Shown one piece after another: positions 42,363 to 52,253 of a stretch of 57,385 nucleotides of DNA; the stretch's first letter is position 1; each line of letters opens with the position of its first letter. The position numbers were made by a program, and so were the translations under genes. This stretch comes from Hymenobacter rubripertinctus (GTDB lineage Bacteria; Bacteroidota; Bacteroidia; Cytophagales; Hymenobacteraceae). The stretch is from the NCBI RefSeq assembly GCF_003583925.1, contig NZ_QYCN01000026.1, positions 151-57,535 of the forward strand, read 5' to 3'. Below the pieces are notes generated by a model. That model had not been told where the DNA came from. It was given only the letters and a program-made list of their open reading frames with translations, and did not search any database.

Positions 42363-43900
42363 TGAGAAACGCGACACTTCTCTTGACCACGCTGCTCTTT
42401 CTGGGATGGAGTGAGCCGTTTGCCGCCGTAGCCCAAACCAACGATAAGCAAGCCCTCAATGAGCTGTATGGTGACTTTGCGCCGGCTGATCTTACGGCGG
42501 CTACCCTGCTGGGGGTGGATGCCAGTAAAGTATCCAAGCCCAGCACCGTAAAAGCACTAAGTGCCAGCCTTGTTCAGCCCGCGAAATCCTTTCCCAAAGT
42601 CAGTTCCGGCTTGGCCCTGGAAGTAGCCCCCGTGCTGTTTTTTCCCAATGCGAGAGCCTTGACCGGCACTGAATCCTTAAAGCAATACCAGAATTTCGGC
42701 AATGCCCTGCTGCGCAACTGGACCCTTTCAGGTGCCACCGTTAGCGACTCAGCCGGCACCAAGGTAGCGGGCGGGCTGGCGCTAACGCTTTACGACGGCA
42801 CCGACCGATTGCGGGTCAGTAAGTTCGTCGGCAAACTTAGCCGGGAACTGGATGCTATACAGGCAGGCCATGATTTGAGCCAGCTAACAAGGGCTTCGTC
42901 ACTGCGCGCATCAGCCTACGCGGATTCATTGTTAGCGAAGAACGGTATTCGGCAGTCACTAGCAGACAAGGCATCCGCTACTAATGCGATATACAAAACG
43001 TTGAATACTCGAATTGCGACGCTGGGGGAAACGCCAAGCGATAATGCGCAAATACCAACAGCGACAGAAGTTGAGGAAAGTCAGAAAAAGCTATTGGCAC
43101 AACTTCAAAAAACCCTGGATTCTTTACAAACTGCCCACCCAAGTTCTACCGATGGATTGCTGCCAAAGCTGGCTGTTGCCGATATTATGACTGGAGCCCG
43201 CTTACTGGCCCTACAAGGCCAGCTTATGTATGGCTCTTACCGCGCTCTAAACACCGCGTTGGTTACTCAGACCACGAGCGCCGTGAAGAAAGCAAATGAG
43301 GAGTTCGATAGACAGACCTGGAACGCCACTATCATCCAGGTAGGCGTTGGCTCCATATGGGCCAGCACAGCCCAGGAGTGGTCGAGTCTTTCCGCGAATT
43401 CAACCGGCTTTTTCGCCCGCATGGCTTTACGGCCGGGCATTGATAGCAAGGGCACTGGTAGCAAAGGCAAAACCCCGCTAGGCTATGCGTTGGCCCACCA
43501 TGCCTTACTGGTTACAACGTTGCGCTACAATAATTATCATGATCAGCCTCGGTTTGCTGAGCGCAAACCAATGGCGCAAACCGACTCACTCCGTACCCAA
43601 CTTTGGGTAGGGGCACGCTGGCTGATTGGCAGCCAATACTTCCGGGTTTCCGGCGAGTTTTCGAAGCGTTTCCTCTCTTACTCGCAGGAGGCGAAAGACG
43701 GAGCAAATACTGCGGGCCAAACGCTTAGCACTACGTGGAACAGCTACGCGTTCGGAGTTGAAGCCCGTCTGGTTGAGAAGCTTTGGCTGGAATTTGGATT
43801 AGGCAAAACCTATCCTCAAGGTCAGCAGAGAGGGCAGGTGTTTGCATTATCCAGCATCAAATACTCTATTCAGAACGGCCAACGTTTTGCAACCCGGTAA
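42362..43900 (+). CDS. Secreted hypothetical protein, probable outer-membrane barrel
   Basis: A 512-residue protein with a signal peptide (LLLTTLLFLGWSEPFAAVAQ). A helical, Ser/Ala-rich middle (about 130-290) is followed by amphipathic strands (LRTQLWVGARWLIGSQYFRV, SYAFGVEARLVEKLWLEFGL) suggestive of a barrel. The GC content is the lowest of the cassette, with A- and T-ended codons common. It is coupled to the preceding gene. The family is unknown to me. A bidirectional terminator follows at 43969. Confidence 0.78.
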   Translation: MRNATLLLTTLLFLGWSEPFAAVAQTNDKQALNELYGDFAPADLTAATLLGVDASKVSKPSTVKALSASLVQPAKSFPKVSSGLALEVAPVLFFPNARALTGTESLKQYQNFGNALLRNWTLSGATVSDSAGTKVAGGLALTLYDGTDRLRVSKFVGKLSRELDAIQAGHDLSQLTRASSLRASAYADSLLAKNGIRQSLADKASATNAIYKTLNTRIATLGETPSDNAQIPTATEVEESQKKLLAQLQKTLDSLQTAHPSSTDGLLPKLAVADIMTGARLLALQGQLMYGSYRALNTALVTQTTSAVKKANEEFDRQTWNATIIQVGVGSIWASTAQEWSSLSANSTGFFARMALRPGIDSKGTGSKGKTPLGYALAHHALLVTTLRYNNYHDQPRFAERKPMAQTDSLRTQLWVGARWLIGSQYFRVSGEFSKRFLSYSQEAKDGANTAGQTLSTTWNSYAFGVEARLVEKLWLEFGLGKTYPQGQQRGQVFALSSIKYSIQNGQRFATR

Positions 43901-43968
43901 CGGCCCGCCTGACAACTCATGTTCGGCCTCACAAGAAGCGCAGTCAGATGCTCCTCCCCCAACTCCAG

Positions 43969-44004
43969 AACGGCCCGCCTCGGAATACTCCGGAGCGGGC
44001 CGTT
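43969..44004. terminator. Hairpin between convergent genes
   Basis: AACGGCCCGC and GCGGGCCGTT are exact 10-bp arms. It separates the accessory cassette (plus) from the coiled-coil gene (minus). A short T stretch follows on the plus side. Confidence 0.7.
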
Positions 44005-44031
44005 GTTACGGGCATTGCTTCTGAAAACCGA

Positions 44032-44442
44032 CTACAACACCGCCTTGCGGGCCGTGACGGCGGCCACGAAGTCGTCGATTTCGGCGAGGCGGGCGGTGGT
44101 TTCGCCTTGTTCCAGCTCGCGGGTGAGCAGCGCTACCGGCCCTACGGAGCCCTGGCGGCTCACCAGCTCGTCGCGGCGGTCGGTGAGGCGGCGCAGGGTG
44201 TCTTCGCGCTTGGTCCGGATGACGCTTACGGGCAGCGTGGGGATCAGGGGCGTGAGGTAGTCGATTTCGGCGGCGAGGCTGGCCATTTCGGCACTGACTT
44301 CGGTGGCGCTCAGCTCCTTGTTCTCGCGCTGGTAGCCGGTTACCAGCTCGCGCTGCCGGAGTACGCGCTGGCGGTCCTGGGCCAGGGCGAGGGCGGCGTC
44401 GCACTCGGCGGGGGTGGTCAATAAAGCAACGGAGTAATTCAT
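44032..44442 (-). CDS. Coiled-coil hypothetical protein
   Basis: A 136-residue, strongly helical, charged protein with heptad-like patterns (LRQRELVTGYQRENKELSAT, LLTRELEQGETTARLAEIDD). It has no signal peptide or membrane helix. I do not know the family. It is on the minus strand downstream of the HTH regulator gene, 405 bp away, with two palindromes in between. Confidence 0.7.
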   Translation of the reverse strand: MNYSVALLTTPAECDAALALAQDRQRVLRQRELVTGYQRENKELSATEVSAEMASLAAEIDYLTPLIPTLPVSVIRTKREDTLRRLTDRRDELVSRQGSVGPVALLTRELEQGETTARLAEIDDFVAAVTARKAVL

Positions 44443-44501
44443 AAGGGTAAGGGGTTAAGTGAATTGATAGGCGCTTAACGCTTACCCGTCCGGTTTTAGT
44501 A

Positions 44502-44530
44502 TGCTCACTAGCTGATGAAGCTAGTGAGCA
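44502..44530. repeat. 11-bp-arm palindrome upstream of the coiled-coil gene
   Basis: TGCTCACTAGC and GCTAGTGAGCA are exact complements with a 7-nt loop. It lies about 60 nt upstream of the coiled-coil gene start and may be an operator or part of the repeat-rich spacer. Confidence 0.6.
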
Positions 44531-44540
44531 AGTCAAAAAG

Positions 44541-44645
44541 GCGGTCATCCTGCGCGGGCGAAGGACCTTGTCAAGTCCGCGCAACTCGGAAATACGTCGG
44601 AATACGCCCGCGTAATAAGGTCCTTCGCCCGCGCAGGATGACCGC
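44541..44645. repeat. Perfect 29-bp inverted repeat
   Basis: Arms 44541-44569 and 44617-44645 are exact reverse complements (GCGGTCATCCTGCGCGGGCG...). A related single arm (GTCATCCTGGGCCGGGCG) lies at about 54735-54765. It occupies the spacer between the HTH gene and the coiled-coil gene. Confidence 0.9.
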
Positions 44646-44686
44646 TGACCAATAAAGCGGACTTTCTAAACAGCTTCGACATGAAG

Positions 44687-44820
44687 ACCGTCATTCCGAG
44701 CCAGGCTGCCGAGGAATCCCGCGTGCTGCCGTTGCAATGGTAACTCAACGTCAGCACGCGGGATTCCTTGGCTGTGGCTCCGCACACTGGCTTGATGCGC
44801 CACATGCTCGGAATGACGTT
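44687..44820. repeat. Inverted repeat of the CATTC(T/C)GAGC family
   Basis: The outer parts pair (CGTCATTCCGAG with CTCGGAATGACG) and an inner part pairs (GGAATCCCGCGTGCTG with CAGCACGCGGGATTCC), while one arm carries extra bases. It is a diverged relative of the palindrome at 3578, sharing CGTCATTC, GAATC and CGCGTGCTGACGTTG. Confidence 0.8.
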
Positions 44821-44847
44821 CTCTTTTTACCTGCCCGCCAATTCCCC

Positions 44848-45444
44848 CTACCCGCCCAGCGCCTCCCGAAGCTGGTCGGCCTCAAATTCCAGGGCGGCGA
44901 GGCGCACGGCCAGCAGCGTTAGCTCGGCGGCAGTGGGTGGAGCGGGCGCGGCGGCCGTATCGGCGGTCAGGCGGGCGAGCCAGCGGGCGGCGTGGGCCGG
45001 GTCAAAGGCCGGATCGGGGGGCGCGGCGGGGGTAGCAGCCAGCAAATCGGCCCGCAGGCGCACCAGGGCCGCCCGGCGCCGGGCGGCGGCGGCAGTCCGC
45101 TGCTGCTGGTTTTCCAGCTCGAAACGGGCGCGAGCCGCCAGGTAGTCGCAGCGGCGCAGGCGGGCGGTCAGCGGCCCGGTGGCGGCCTCACCGTCGCCCG
45201 GCAGTGCTTCGGCGGGCCTCACGGGCAACTCCAGCGGCGCACCCGCCCCGTGGGGCAGCGGCAGCAGTTGGGCCAAGGTGAGCAAGCGGCTTTCGGCGCG
45301 GGTGGTAAGGCCGCGCCGGCCGGCTTCTACGTGGGCTACCTGCATGGCGGGTACGCCCAGGTAGCGGCCCAGTTCGGCCGGGCTCAGGCTGAAGAAGCGC
45401 CGTACTTCGGCCGCTAAATGAGTGGAATAGGCGGGCTGGAGCAT
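44848..45444 (-). CDS. XRE-like HTH protein
   Basis: A 198-residue protein. Residues about 15-60 form an XRE/Cro-type HTH (FFSLSPAELGRYLGVPAMQV, then AHVEAGRRGLTTRAESRLLT). The remainder is Ala-, Leu- and Arg-rich helix, likely for oligomerisation (LRRCDYLAARARFELENQQQ). The target is unknown. A 31-bp-arm inverted repeat at 45464-45567 starts 20 nt before the ATG and may be its operator. Confidence 0.8.
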   Translation of the reverse strand: MLQPAYSTHLAAEVRRFFSLSPAELGRYLGVPAMQVAHVEAGRRGLTTRAESRLLTLAQLLPLPHGAGAPLELPVRPAEALPGDGEAATGPLTARLRRCDYLAARARFELENQQQRTAAAARRRAALVRLRADLLAATPAAPPDPAFDPAHAARWLARLTADTAAAPAPPTAAELTLLAVRLAALEFEADQLREALGG

Positions 45445-45463
45445 ACTCGAACCGAATGGATGG

Positions 45464-45567
45464 GCCAGGAATAAAATAACGGACGCTATACACGTCAGGT
45501 ATAGTACTGGGATTAAAAAATGAGTTCTATACTTAGCGTGTATAGCACCCGTTATTTTATTTCTGGC
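45464..45567. repeat. 31-bp-arm inverted repeat upstream of the HTH gene
   Basis: Arms 45464-45494 and 45537-45567 match at 28 of 31 (AATAAAATAACGGACGCTAT on the left). Inside are two further GTATAG/CTATAC half sites, and another CTATACAC follows at 45569. The AT-rich makeup and half sites suggest a regulatory region; the size resembles the other intergenic palindromes. Confidence 0.8.
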
Positions 45568-45852
45568 CTATACACAGCATCAGAATCAAGCGAACAGCTT
45601 CTTTGCGGGGCTTGGAAGGATACTTGTTTTATGACCCCAAACAGTACGTGGCGGTGCCGGTGGCCGCATGCGGGGTACCGTGGGCAGCAGTCCCGCCCCC
45701 GTAGTTGAGCCCCCGCCAGCGCACTCCGGGCCGCCGGCAGTTTCCTTAGCACAGCCCGCGTCTCCAAATCCTCTGATGGGGGTAATGCGGTAGGTTGCCA
45801 GGGCGTATTCATCGGTGAGGAAACGGTTGAGGAAGGGCAATTTCACCCAGGC

Positions 45853-45885
45853 CTTTGTAAAGAAAACGCCATTTTCTTTACAAAG
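45853..45885. repeat. Perfect 14-bp hairpin, AT-rich
   Basis: CTTTGTAAAGAAAA and TTTTCTTTACAAAG are exact complements around CGCCA. It could be a terminator or a structured RNA element; no gene ends next to it. Confidence 0.8.
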
Positions 45886-45913
45886 ACTTTTGAGCCTATT
45901 GACGATTAACCGC

Positions 45914-45950
45914 GGGGCAGGGTGCGGGGCTTGTGCCCGCACCCTGCCCC
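45914..45950. repeat. Perfect 15-bp GC-rich hairpin
   Basis: GGGGCAGGGTGCGGG and CCCGCACCCTGCCCC are exact complements with a 7-nt loop. A related partial copy (GGGGACAAGCCCCGCACCCT) lies about 50 nt further on. Confidence 0.8.
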
Positions 45951-46097
45951 ACTGAGCGTAACCAAGCGTTACTTTTCAATGGCGGGCGGGGACAAGCCCC
46001 GCACCCTACGCCGTTTTCATAACCCACTGCGCGAGTGATATAGCACGGCTCTTCATCCACGATGAAAGCTAATTGCCAATAGCTGTCAGCTAAAAGC

Positions 46098-47588
46098 TCA
46101 TAAAGCCGGCCGCCGCCCAAACCACGGCCGGGCCTGTTCCAGCTGGCCGGCTACGCGCAGCAGCACGTCCTCGGCCCCCAGCGGCGCTACAAACTGCACG
46201 CCGCAGGGCAGGCCGGCGGCGGTCCAGTGCAGGGGCACCGACATGGCGGGCTGGCCCGTGAGGTTGACGAACTGGGTGTAGGGCGTTTTTTCGAGGCTCT
46301 GCTCGGCCAGCTGCTCTACCAGGCCCGAGCGGCGCAGGAGTCCACCCAGCCCGAAGGTATTTACCAGCTTGAGTAGTAGCTGCTCGGTGGGTTTGGGTTG
46401 CAGCTCCCCGATGCGCACCGGCGGCACGGCCAGGGTGGGCGTCAGCAGCAGGTCGTAGGTGTGGTGGAAGTGGCCGAGGCGGCGGGCGCAGTCGTTCCAG
46501 GAGTGGCGGGCGGCGGCGAAGTCGGCCGCCGAGTAGGTGCGACCCAGCAGGCCCAGCAGCCAGGTAGTGGGCTCCACGTCGGCGGGGCGGGCGGGGCGGC
46601 CCAGGTGCTGGGCCAGCGCCGCGATATTGGCCCCGGTTTCGCCGAAGTACAGCATCAGAAACGCCCGCGCCACGGCCGGCCCGTCGAAGGGCAGCGGCAC
46701 TTCCTCCACCTCGTGGCCTAGGCTTTCGAGCAGGTGGGCCGCGTCGCGCACGGCCGTGGCGCACTCCGGGTGCAGAGTTTTGCCACTCAGCGGGTGCTCC
46801 AGGCTGAAGCCGATGCGCAGGCGGCCGGGCGGGCGACTCACTTCTTCCAGATACGGACGCGCCGGACCGGGCAGGAAGTAAGGCGCGCCGGGGTCGGGTC
46901 CGGCGGTGGCATCGAGCAAAGCCGCGCTGTCGCGCACCGAGCGGCTGAGCACGTGCTCCACGGCCGCGCCCTGCCACTTTTCGCCCTGCTCGGGGCCGGT
47001 GGGGTTGCGGCCCCGGCTGGGCTTGAAGCCGAACAGCCCGCAGCAGGCGGCCGGAATGCGGATGGACCCGCCCCCGTCGCCGGCCCCGGCCACCGGCACG
47101 ATGCCCGCCGCCACGGCCGCCGCCGCCCCGCCGCTGGAGCCGCCGGGCGTGTGGTCCAGGTTCCAGGGGTTACGCGTGGCCCCAAACAGCGCTGGTTCGG
47201 TCACGCCCATCAGGGCAAACTCGGGGGTGTTGGTTTTGCCCAGGATGTTGAGGCCCGCCGCCTGCCAGCGCCGCACCAGCTCGGCATCCTGGGCCGGCAC
47301 GAAGCCTTGCAGCGCCCGGCTGCCGGAGCTGTGCGGTACGCCCGCGTAGGCGGCCCCGAAATCCTTGAGCAGAAACGGCACGCCCCCGAATGGCCCCGCC
47401 GGCAACCCCGCCGCAGCCCGCACCGCAGCCGCCTCGTAGAGCGGCCGCACCACGGCGTTGAGGCGCGGGTTCACGGCTTCGGCGCGGGCCACGGCGGCGG
47501 CGCACAGTTCGGCGGCCGTGAGCTGGCCCCGGCGCAAGCGGTCGGCCTGGGCGAGGCCATCGAGCTGGTCGTATTCGGCAAAGGTCAT
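46098..47588 (-). CDS. Amidase (amidase-signature family)
   Basis: A 496-residue amidase with the Ser-cisSer-Lys triad: Lys75 in FLLKDFG, the GGSSGG motif (149-154) with the cis-Ser, and Ser175 in [11 protein letters not shown]. It hydrolyses amides or related C-N bonds; the substrate is not evident. The shape is that of stand-alone amidases rather than GatA, as no GatB/C genes are near. ATG 47588 was chosen because the longer frame reads into the palindrome at 47592. Confidence 0.93.
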   Translation of the reverse strand: MTFAEYDQLDGLAQADRLRRGQLTAAELCAAAVARAEAVNPRLNAVVRPLYEAAAVRAAAGLPAGPFGGVPFLLKDFGAAYAGVPHSSGSRALQGFVPAQDAELVRRWQAAGLNILGKTNTPEFALMGVTEPALFGATRNPWNLDHTPGGSSGGAAAAVAAGIVPVAGAGDGGGSIRIPAACCGLFGFKPSRGRNPTGPEQGEKWQGAAVEHVLSRSVRDSAALLDATAGPDPGAPYFLPGPARPYLEEVSRPPGRLRIGFSLEHPLSGKTLHPECATAVRDAAHLLESLGHEVEEVPLPFDGPAVARAFLMLYFGETGANIAALAQHLGRPARPADVEPTTWLLGLLGRTYSAADFAAARHSWNDCARRLGHFHHTYDLLLTPTLAVPPVRIGELQPKPTEQLLLKLVNTFGLGGLLRRSGLVEQLAEQSLEKTPYTQFVNLTGQPAMSVPLHWTAAGLPCGVQFVAPLGAEDVLLRVAGQLEQARPWFGRRPAL

Positions 47589-47591
47589 GGT

Positions 47592-47692
47592 TTCGTTTTT
47601 CGTTGCTTGTTTTTCGTTATTCGGGCCTGCCGAATGACACCTAAGTGCACCCGACAGGCCCGAATAACGAAAAACAAGCAACGAAAAACGAA
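47592..47692. repeat. Perfect 38-bp inverted repeat between ettA and amidase
   Basis: Arms 47592-47629 and 47655-47692 are exact reverse complements (TTCGTTTTTCGTTGCTTGTT...). It fills the spacer: it ends 3 nt before the ettA stop and begins 3 nt upstream of the amidase ATG. Confidence 0.93.
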
Positions 47693-47695
47693 CCC

Positions 47696-49363
<1,668 letters not shown>

Positions 49364-49716
49364 GGGAAGGGGAACTGGAAAACAGATTAGGTAGAATCAG
49401 TGGTTGAGGGCAGCCCGGCCGGGGTCGGGCACTTGCGAGTTCCGCGTTGATTTCTATTTTGCATAGTCATCCGGGCCGCCCCCGGGGCCACCAGAACCAC
49501 GTGGGCGGCCCGTTCGTAGCTTCTGGCAGCAGCATCGCTGCCCACCGGTAACCGGCCCCGCCGCCTGGCGGCGGCAGTTCGCCGGCCAAAGGTAGGTACG
49601 GGCTGCCAACATCGCACGGGCCGGGAAAGCGTCATAATTAGCGTACAACCCGTAAACTTGTACATCTTTCCGGTCTGAACCCCTCCTTTCCACCTATTCG
49701 CTCCCACTATCTGATT
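49364..49716. promoter_or_regulatory. Divergent control region ettA/DUF349
   Basis: A 353-nt region with no gene. It has a perfect 10-bp-arm hairpin (CGGGCCGCCC at 49472, GGGCGGCCCG at 49503) and, at 49653-49660, TAAACTTG, one mismatch from the -7 consensus TAnnTTTG, 56 nt before the DUF349 ATG. Promoters for both directions must lie here. Confidence 0.55.
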
Positions 49717-51027
49717 ATGGACCCACAAGACCACTTGCTGGCCGAAGCCCGCCGTTATGGCTACATCGAGGGCGACCAGGTGTGGCTTCGCCCCCTGCTC
49801 GACCTTCCCGCCCGCCAGGTGGGCCAGGTAAAAGACTCCGCTGACGCCTCCCTCATCTACTTCAGCCAGCGGTTTTCCCTCTTCCGCGCCAAAGTGGAGG
49901 ATCTGCTCCAAAAAATTGAGGAGTCTGAGAACAAGGGTTCTTTTCTGATGAAAGCCCTGCACCTGCGCGAGCAGGTGGGCAAATACGACGCGCTTGGTGA
50001 CTTCGCCGGCCTGCACCAGCGTCTCACCGCAGCCGAAGAGGCCATCAGCGTCACCATTGGCCGCAACCGCGAGAAGAATCTGGCCACCAAGCTCGGCCTT
50101 ATTCAGGAAGCCGAGGCCCTGCGCGACACCTACGACTGGCAGGAAGGCACCGAGAAGCTCAAGGATCTGCGCCAGGGCTGGATCAAGACCGGCCCCGTCG
50201 ACAAGCACCTTATTGAGGAGCTGGAGGCGCGTTTTCAGGCCGCTACCGACGAATTTTTCGCCCGCAAAAAGGAATTCCTGGCCGAGAAGAAGGCCATGAC
50301 CAACCGGGTGTACGACCAGTACAAGGACCTGATTCATAAGTCGGAGGGCTTGCAGAACTCCACCGAATTCGAGGACACCACCCGCAAGCTCAAGCAGTTG
50401 CAGCAGGCCTGGAAGGACATCGAAGGCACCCTGCCCCGCAAGCAGGCCAACGACCTCTGGACCCGCTTCCGGGCGGCGCACAACCACTTTTTTGAGCGCC
50501 TGAAAGTGCACATCGAAACCAAGAAGCGCCAGGAGCAACATACGCCCGGCTCCGGCAGCGGCGAGGATAACCTGAGCCGCAAGCGGGCGCTGGTAGCGGA
50601 GGCCCAGGCCCTGCTCACGCGCCCCATGTCGGAAGCCGTAACCCGGGCCAAGGAGTTGCAGGCGGCCTGGAAACAGGTGGGTCCCGTGCGGGGCGAGGAG
50701 TCGGACCGGGTGTGGGAGCAGTTTATCCTGGCCTGCGACAAAGTGTTTGAAATGAGTGCCCTGGAGCACTACATGCGCAAACGGCAGCCCGGAGCCGAAG
50801 TCAGCGAGGCCGGGGCCGACCAGGCCACGCTCCGGATTCAGGCCCTGCGCGAATTCATCAAGTACGACGAGCAGGAGCGCGGCGTGCTGACCGCCAACCT
50901 GAACAAGCTTAGTGAGTCGGCGGCCAATGATGCCTTCCGGAGCATGTTGCAGAGCAAGATTCGGGCATTCGACCGGAAGATCCGCACCAAGAACGACCTG
51001 ATTGCCATGTACCAGCCGCCGCAGTAG
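49717..51027 (+). CDS. DUF349 domain protein
   Basis: A 436-residue, all-helical protein with several DUF349 repeats (WQEGTEKLKDLRQGWIKTGP, TTRKLKQLQQAWKDIEGTLP, RAKELQAAWKQVGPVRGEES). Each repeat ends with a Trp-x-x-(T/I)GP-like turn. It is cytoplasmic. DUF349 proteins are conserved in Bacteroidota; no biochemical role is firmly known to me. A DUF2795 gene follows after 146 nt on the same strand. Confidence 0.93.
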   Translation: MDPQDHLLAEARRYGYIEGDQVWLRPLLDLPARQVGQVKDSADASLIYFSQRFSLFRAKVEDLLQKIEESENKGSFLMKALHLREQVGKYDALGDFAGLHQRLTAAEEAISVTIGRNREKNLATKLGLIQEAEALRDTYDWQEGTEKLKDLRQGWIKTGPVDKHLIEELEARFQAATDEFFARKKEFLAEKKAMTNRVYDQYKDLIHKSEGLQNSTEFEDTTRKLKQLQQAWKDIEGTLPRKQANDLWTRFRAAHNHFFERLKVHIETKKRQEQHTPGSGSGEDNLSRKRALVAEAQALLTRPMSEAVTRAKELQAAWKQVGPVRGEESDRVWEQFILACDKVFEMSALEHYMRKRQPGAEVSEAGADQATLRIQALREFIKYDEQERGVLTANLNKLSESAANDAFRSMLQSKIRAFDRKIRTKNDLIAMYQPPQ

Positions 51028-51173
51028 ACGGGCTCAACCCTGCGCCGTATCTTACGTTGTCGTCAGCAGGATGCAACCCCGGAACGGTAATGGTGTCATG
51101 CCCTCATCATCGGCCGGATTTTTGCTGACGGCGCTTCAACTTTTGACCACTCTTTTTAGTAGCACACACGACT

Positions 51174-51395
51174 ATGTACTGGACTCTGGAACTTGCTTCA
51201 TACCTGGAAGATGCTCCCTGGCCTGCCACCAAGGATGAACTCATTGATTACTCCATCCGCTCGGGAGCCCCGATGGAGGTGGTAGAAAACCTCCAGGCGC
51301 TGGAGGACGACGGTCAGCCCTACGAGAATATCGAGGAGGTATGGCCCGACTACCCGACCAAGGAGGACTTCATGTTCAACGAGGACGAGTACTAG
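51174..51395 (+). CDS. DUF2795 domain protein
   Basis: A 73-residue acidic protein, almost invariant across Bacteroidota: MYWTLELASYLEDAPWPATK and the end FMFNEDEY. It is a small helical domain. The function is unknown to me. It is conserved next to other housekeeping genes and here follows DUF349. Confidence 0.93.
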   Translation: MYWTLELASYLEDAPWPATKDELIDYSIRSGAPMEVVENLQALEDDGQPYENIEEVWPDYPTKEDFMFNEDEY

Positions 51396-51489
51396 CGTTT
51401 AGTTGATAGTGCTTCGTTGTTAGTGCTTAGGGGAGAGTGAACTGGCTTTGCTACCCCGCTGATAACATTTATTTGAAGCACTAACCACT

Positions 51490-52233
51490 ATGCACGAAGC
51501 ACTACAGATAAACAACCTGATTGCGGGGTATGGACGACGAGTCCTGCTCCGCAATTTGTGTTTTACGGTGCCCGGGGCGGCCTTTGTGGCCGTGGTAGGC
51601 CACAACGGCTGCGGCAAAACCACCCTGTTGCGTGCCCTCACCGGCCAGTTGCCCTACGAAGGCACTGCCCGGGTCATGGGCCAGGATTTGCGCACCGTGC
51701 GGCGGCCGGCGGCCAGCGGCTTGCTGGCGCATTTGCCCCAGCGGGCCAGCGTGGAGTTCTCGCTGCCCGTGCGCGAGCTGGTGGTCATGGGCCGCTTCCG
51801 CCACCACCGCTTCCTGGGGGCCTATTCCGCCCACGATTACGCCCGGGCCGATGCGGCCCTGGCCCAGGTGGGGGCCAGCCACCTCGCCCACCAGGATTTT
51901 ACGCTGCTCTCGGGCGGCGAGCAGCAGCTGGTGTGGCTGGCCCAGCTCAGCCTTCAGGATGCGGCCCTCTACCTGCTCGATGAGCCCACCCAGCAGCTCG
52001 ACGTGTACTACCGTCGCCGGGTGTTTCAGCTGCTGCTGCGCTGGGTGCAGCAGGAACACAAAACCGTGCTCTGCATCACCCACGACCTCGACAACCTGGC
52101 CGAGCTGCCCGGCTACCTGCTCAACCTCTCCCGCCCCGAACCCACGTTGCAGGTACTTTCAGCCGCCCTGGTCGCTACCGAACGCGCTTTTCTGGAAAGT
52201 GAGGAAAGTTTGGCTCACCCGGAGAATGAGTGA
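51490..52233 (+). CDS. ABC transporter ATP-binding protein (FecE/BtuD-like)
   Basis: A 247-residue single ATPase domain: Walker A GHNGCGKTT, signature LSGGEQQLVWLAQLSLQDAA, Walker B LYLLDEPTQQLD and switch His in CITHDLDNLAE. The order and loops resemble ATPases of iron-siderophore or cobalamin importers. No permease or binding protein is adjacent, so its partners must lie elsewhere. The start follows a TTAGTGCTT-rich spacer that resembles the palindromic elements. Confidence 0.9.
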   Translation: MHEALQINNLIAGYGRRVLLRNLCFTVPGAAFVAVVGHNGCGKTTLLRALTGQLPYEGTARVMGQDLRTVRRPAASGLLAHLPQRASVEFSLPVRELVVMGRFRHHRFLGAYSAHDYARADAALAQVGASHLAHQDFTLLSGGEQQLVWLAQLSLQDAALYLLDEPTQQLDVYYRRRVFQLLLRWVQQEHKTVLCITHDLDNLAELPGYLLNLSRPEPTLQVLSAALVATERAFLESEESLAHPENE

Positions 52234-52253
52234 ATGAGTGCGAAGAGCCTCAG

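Larger units (their letters stand above)
45568..46097. other. Gene-free stretch with hairpins
   Basis: About 530 nt with no convincing gene. Short frames on both strands lack domain character. It holds a perfect 14-bp-arm hairpin (45853), a perfect 15-bp-arm GC hairpin (45914-45950) with a partial second copy near 45988-46010, and AGCT-rich text like the 13661 repeat near 46067-46096. Confidence 0.6.

Noticed and set aside
45520..45708. 62-codon frame on the plus strand
   Set aside because: It starts inside the palindrome at 45464-45567, has no recognisable domain or signal, and its composition changes along its length.
45586..45942. 118-codon frame on the minus strand
   Set aside because: It crosses the 45853 and 45914 hairpins and shows no conserved features; likely chance.
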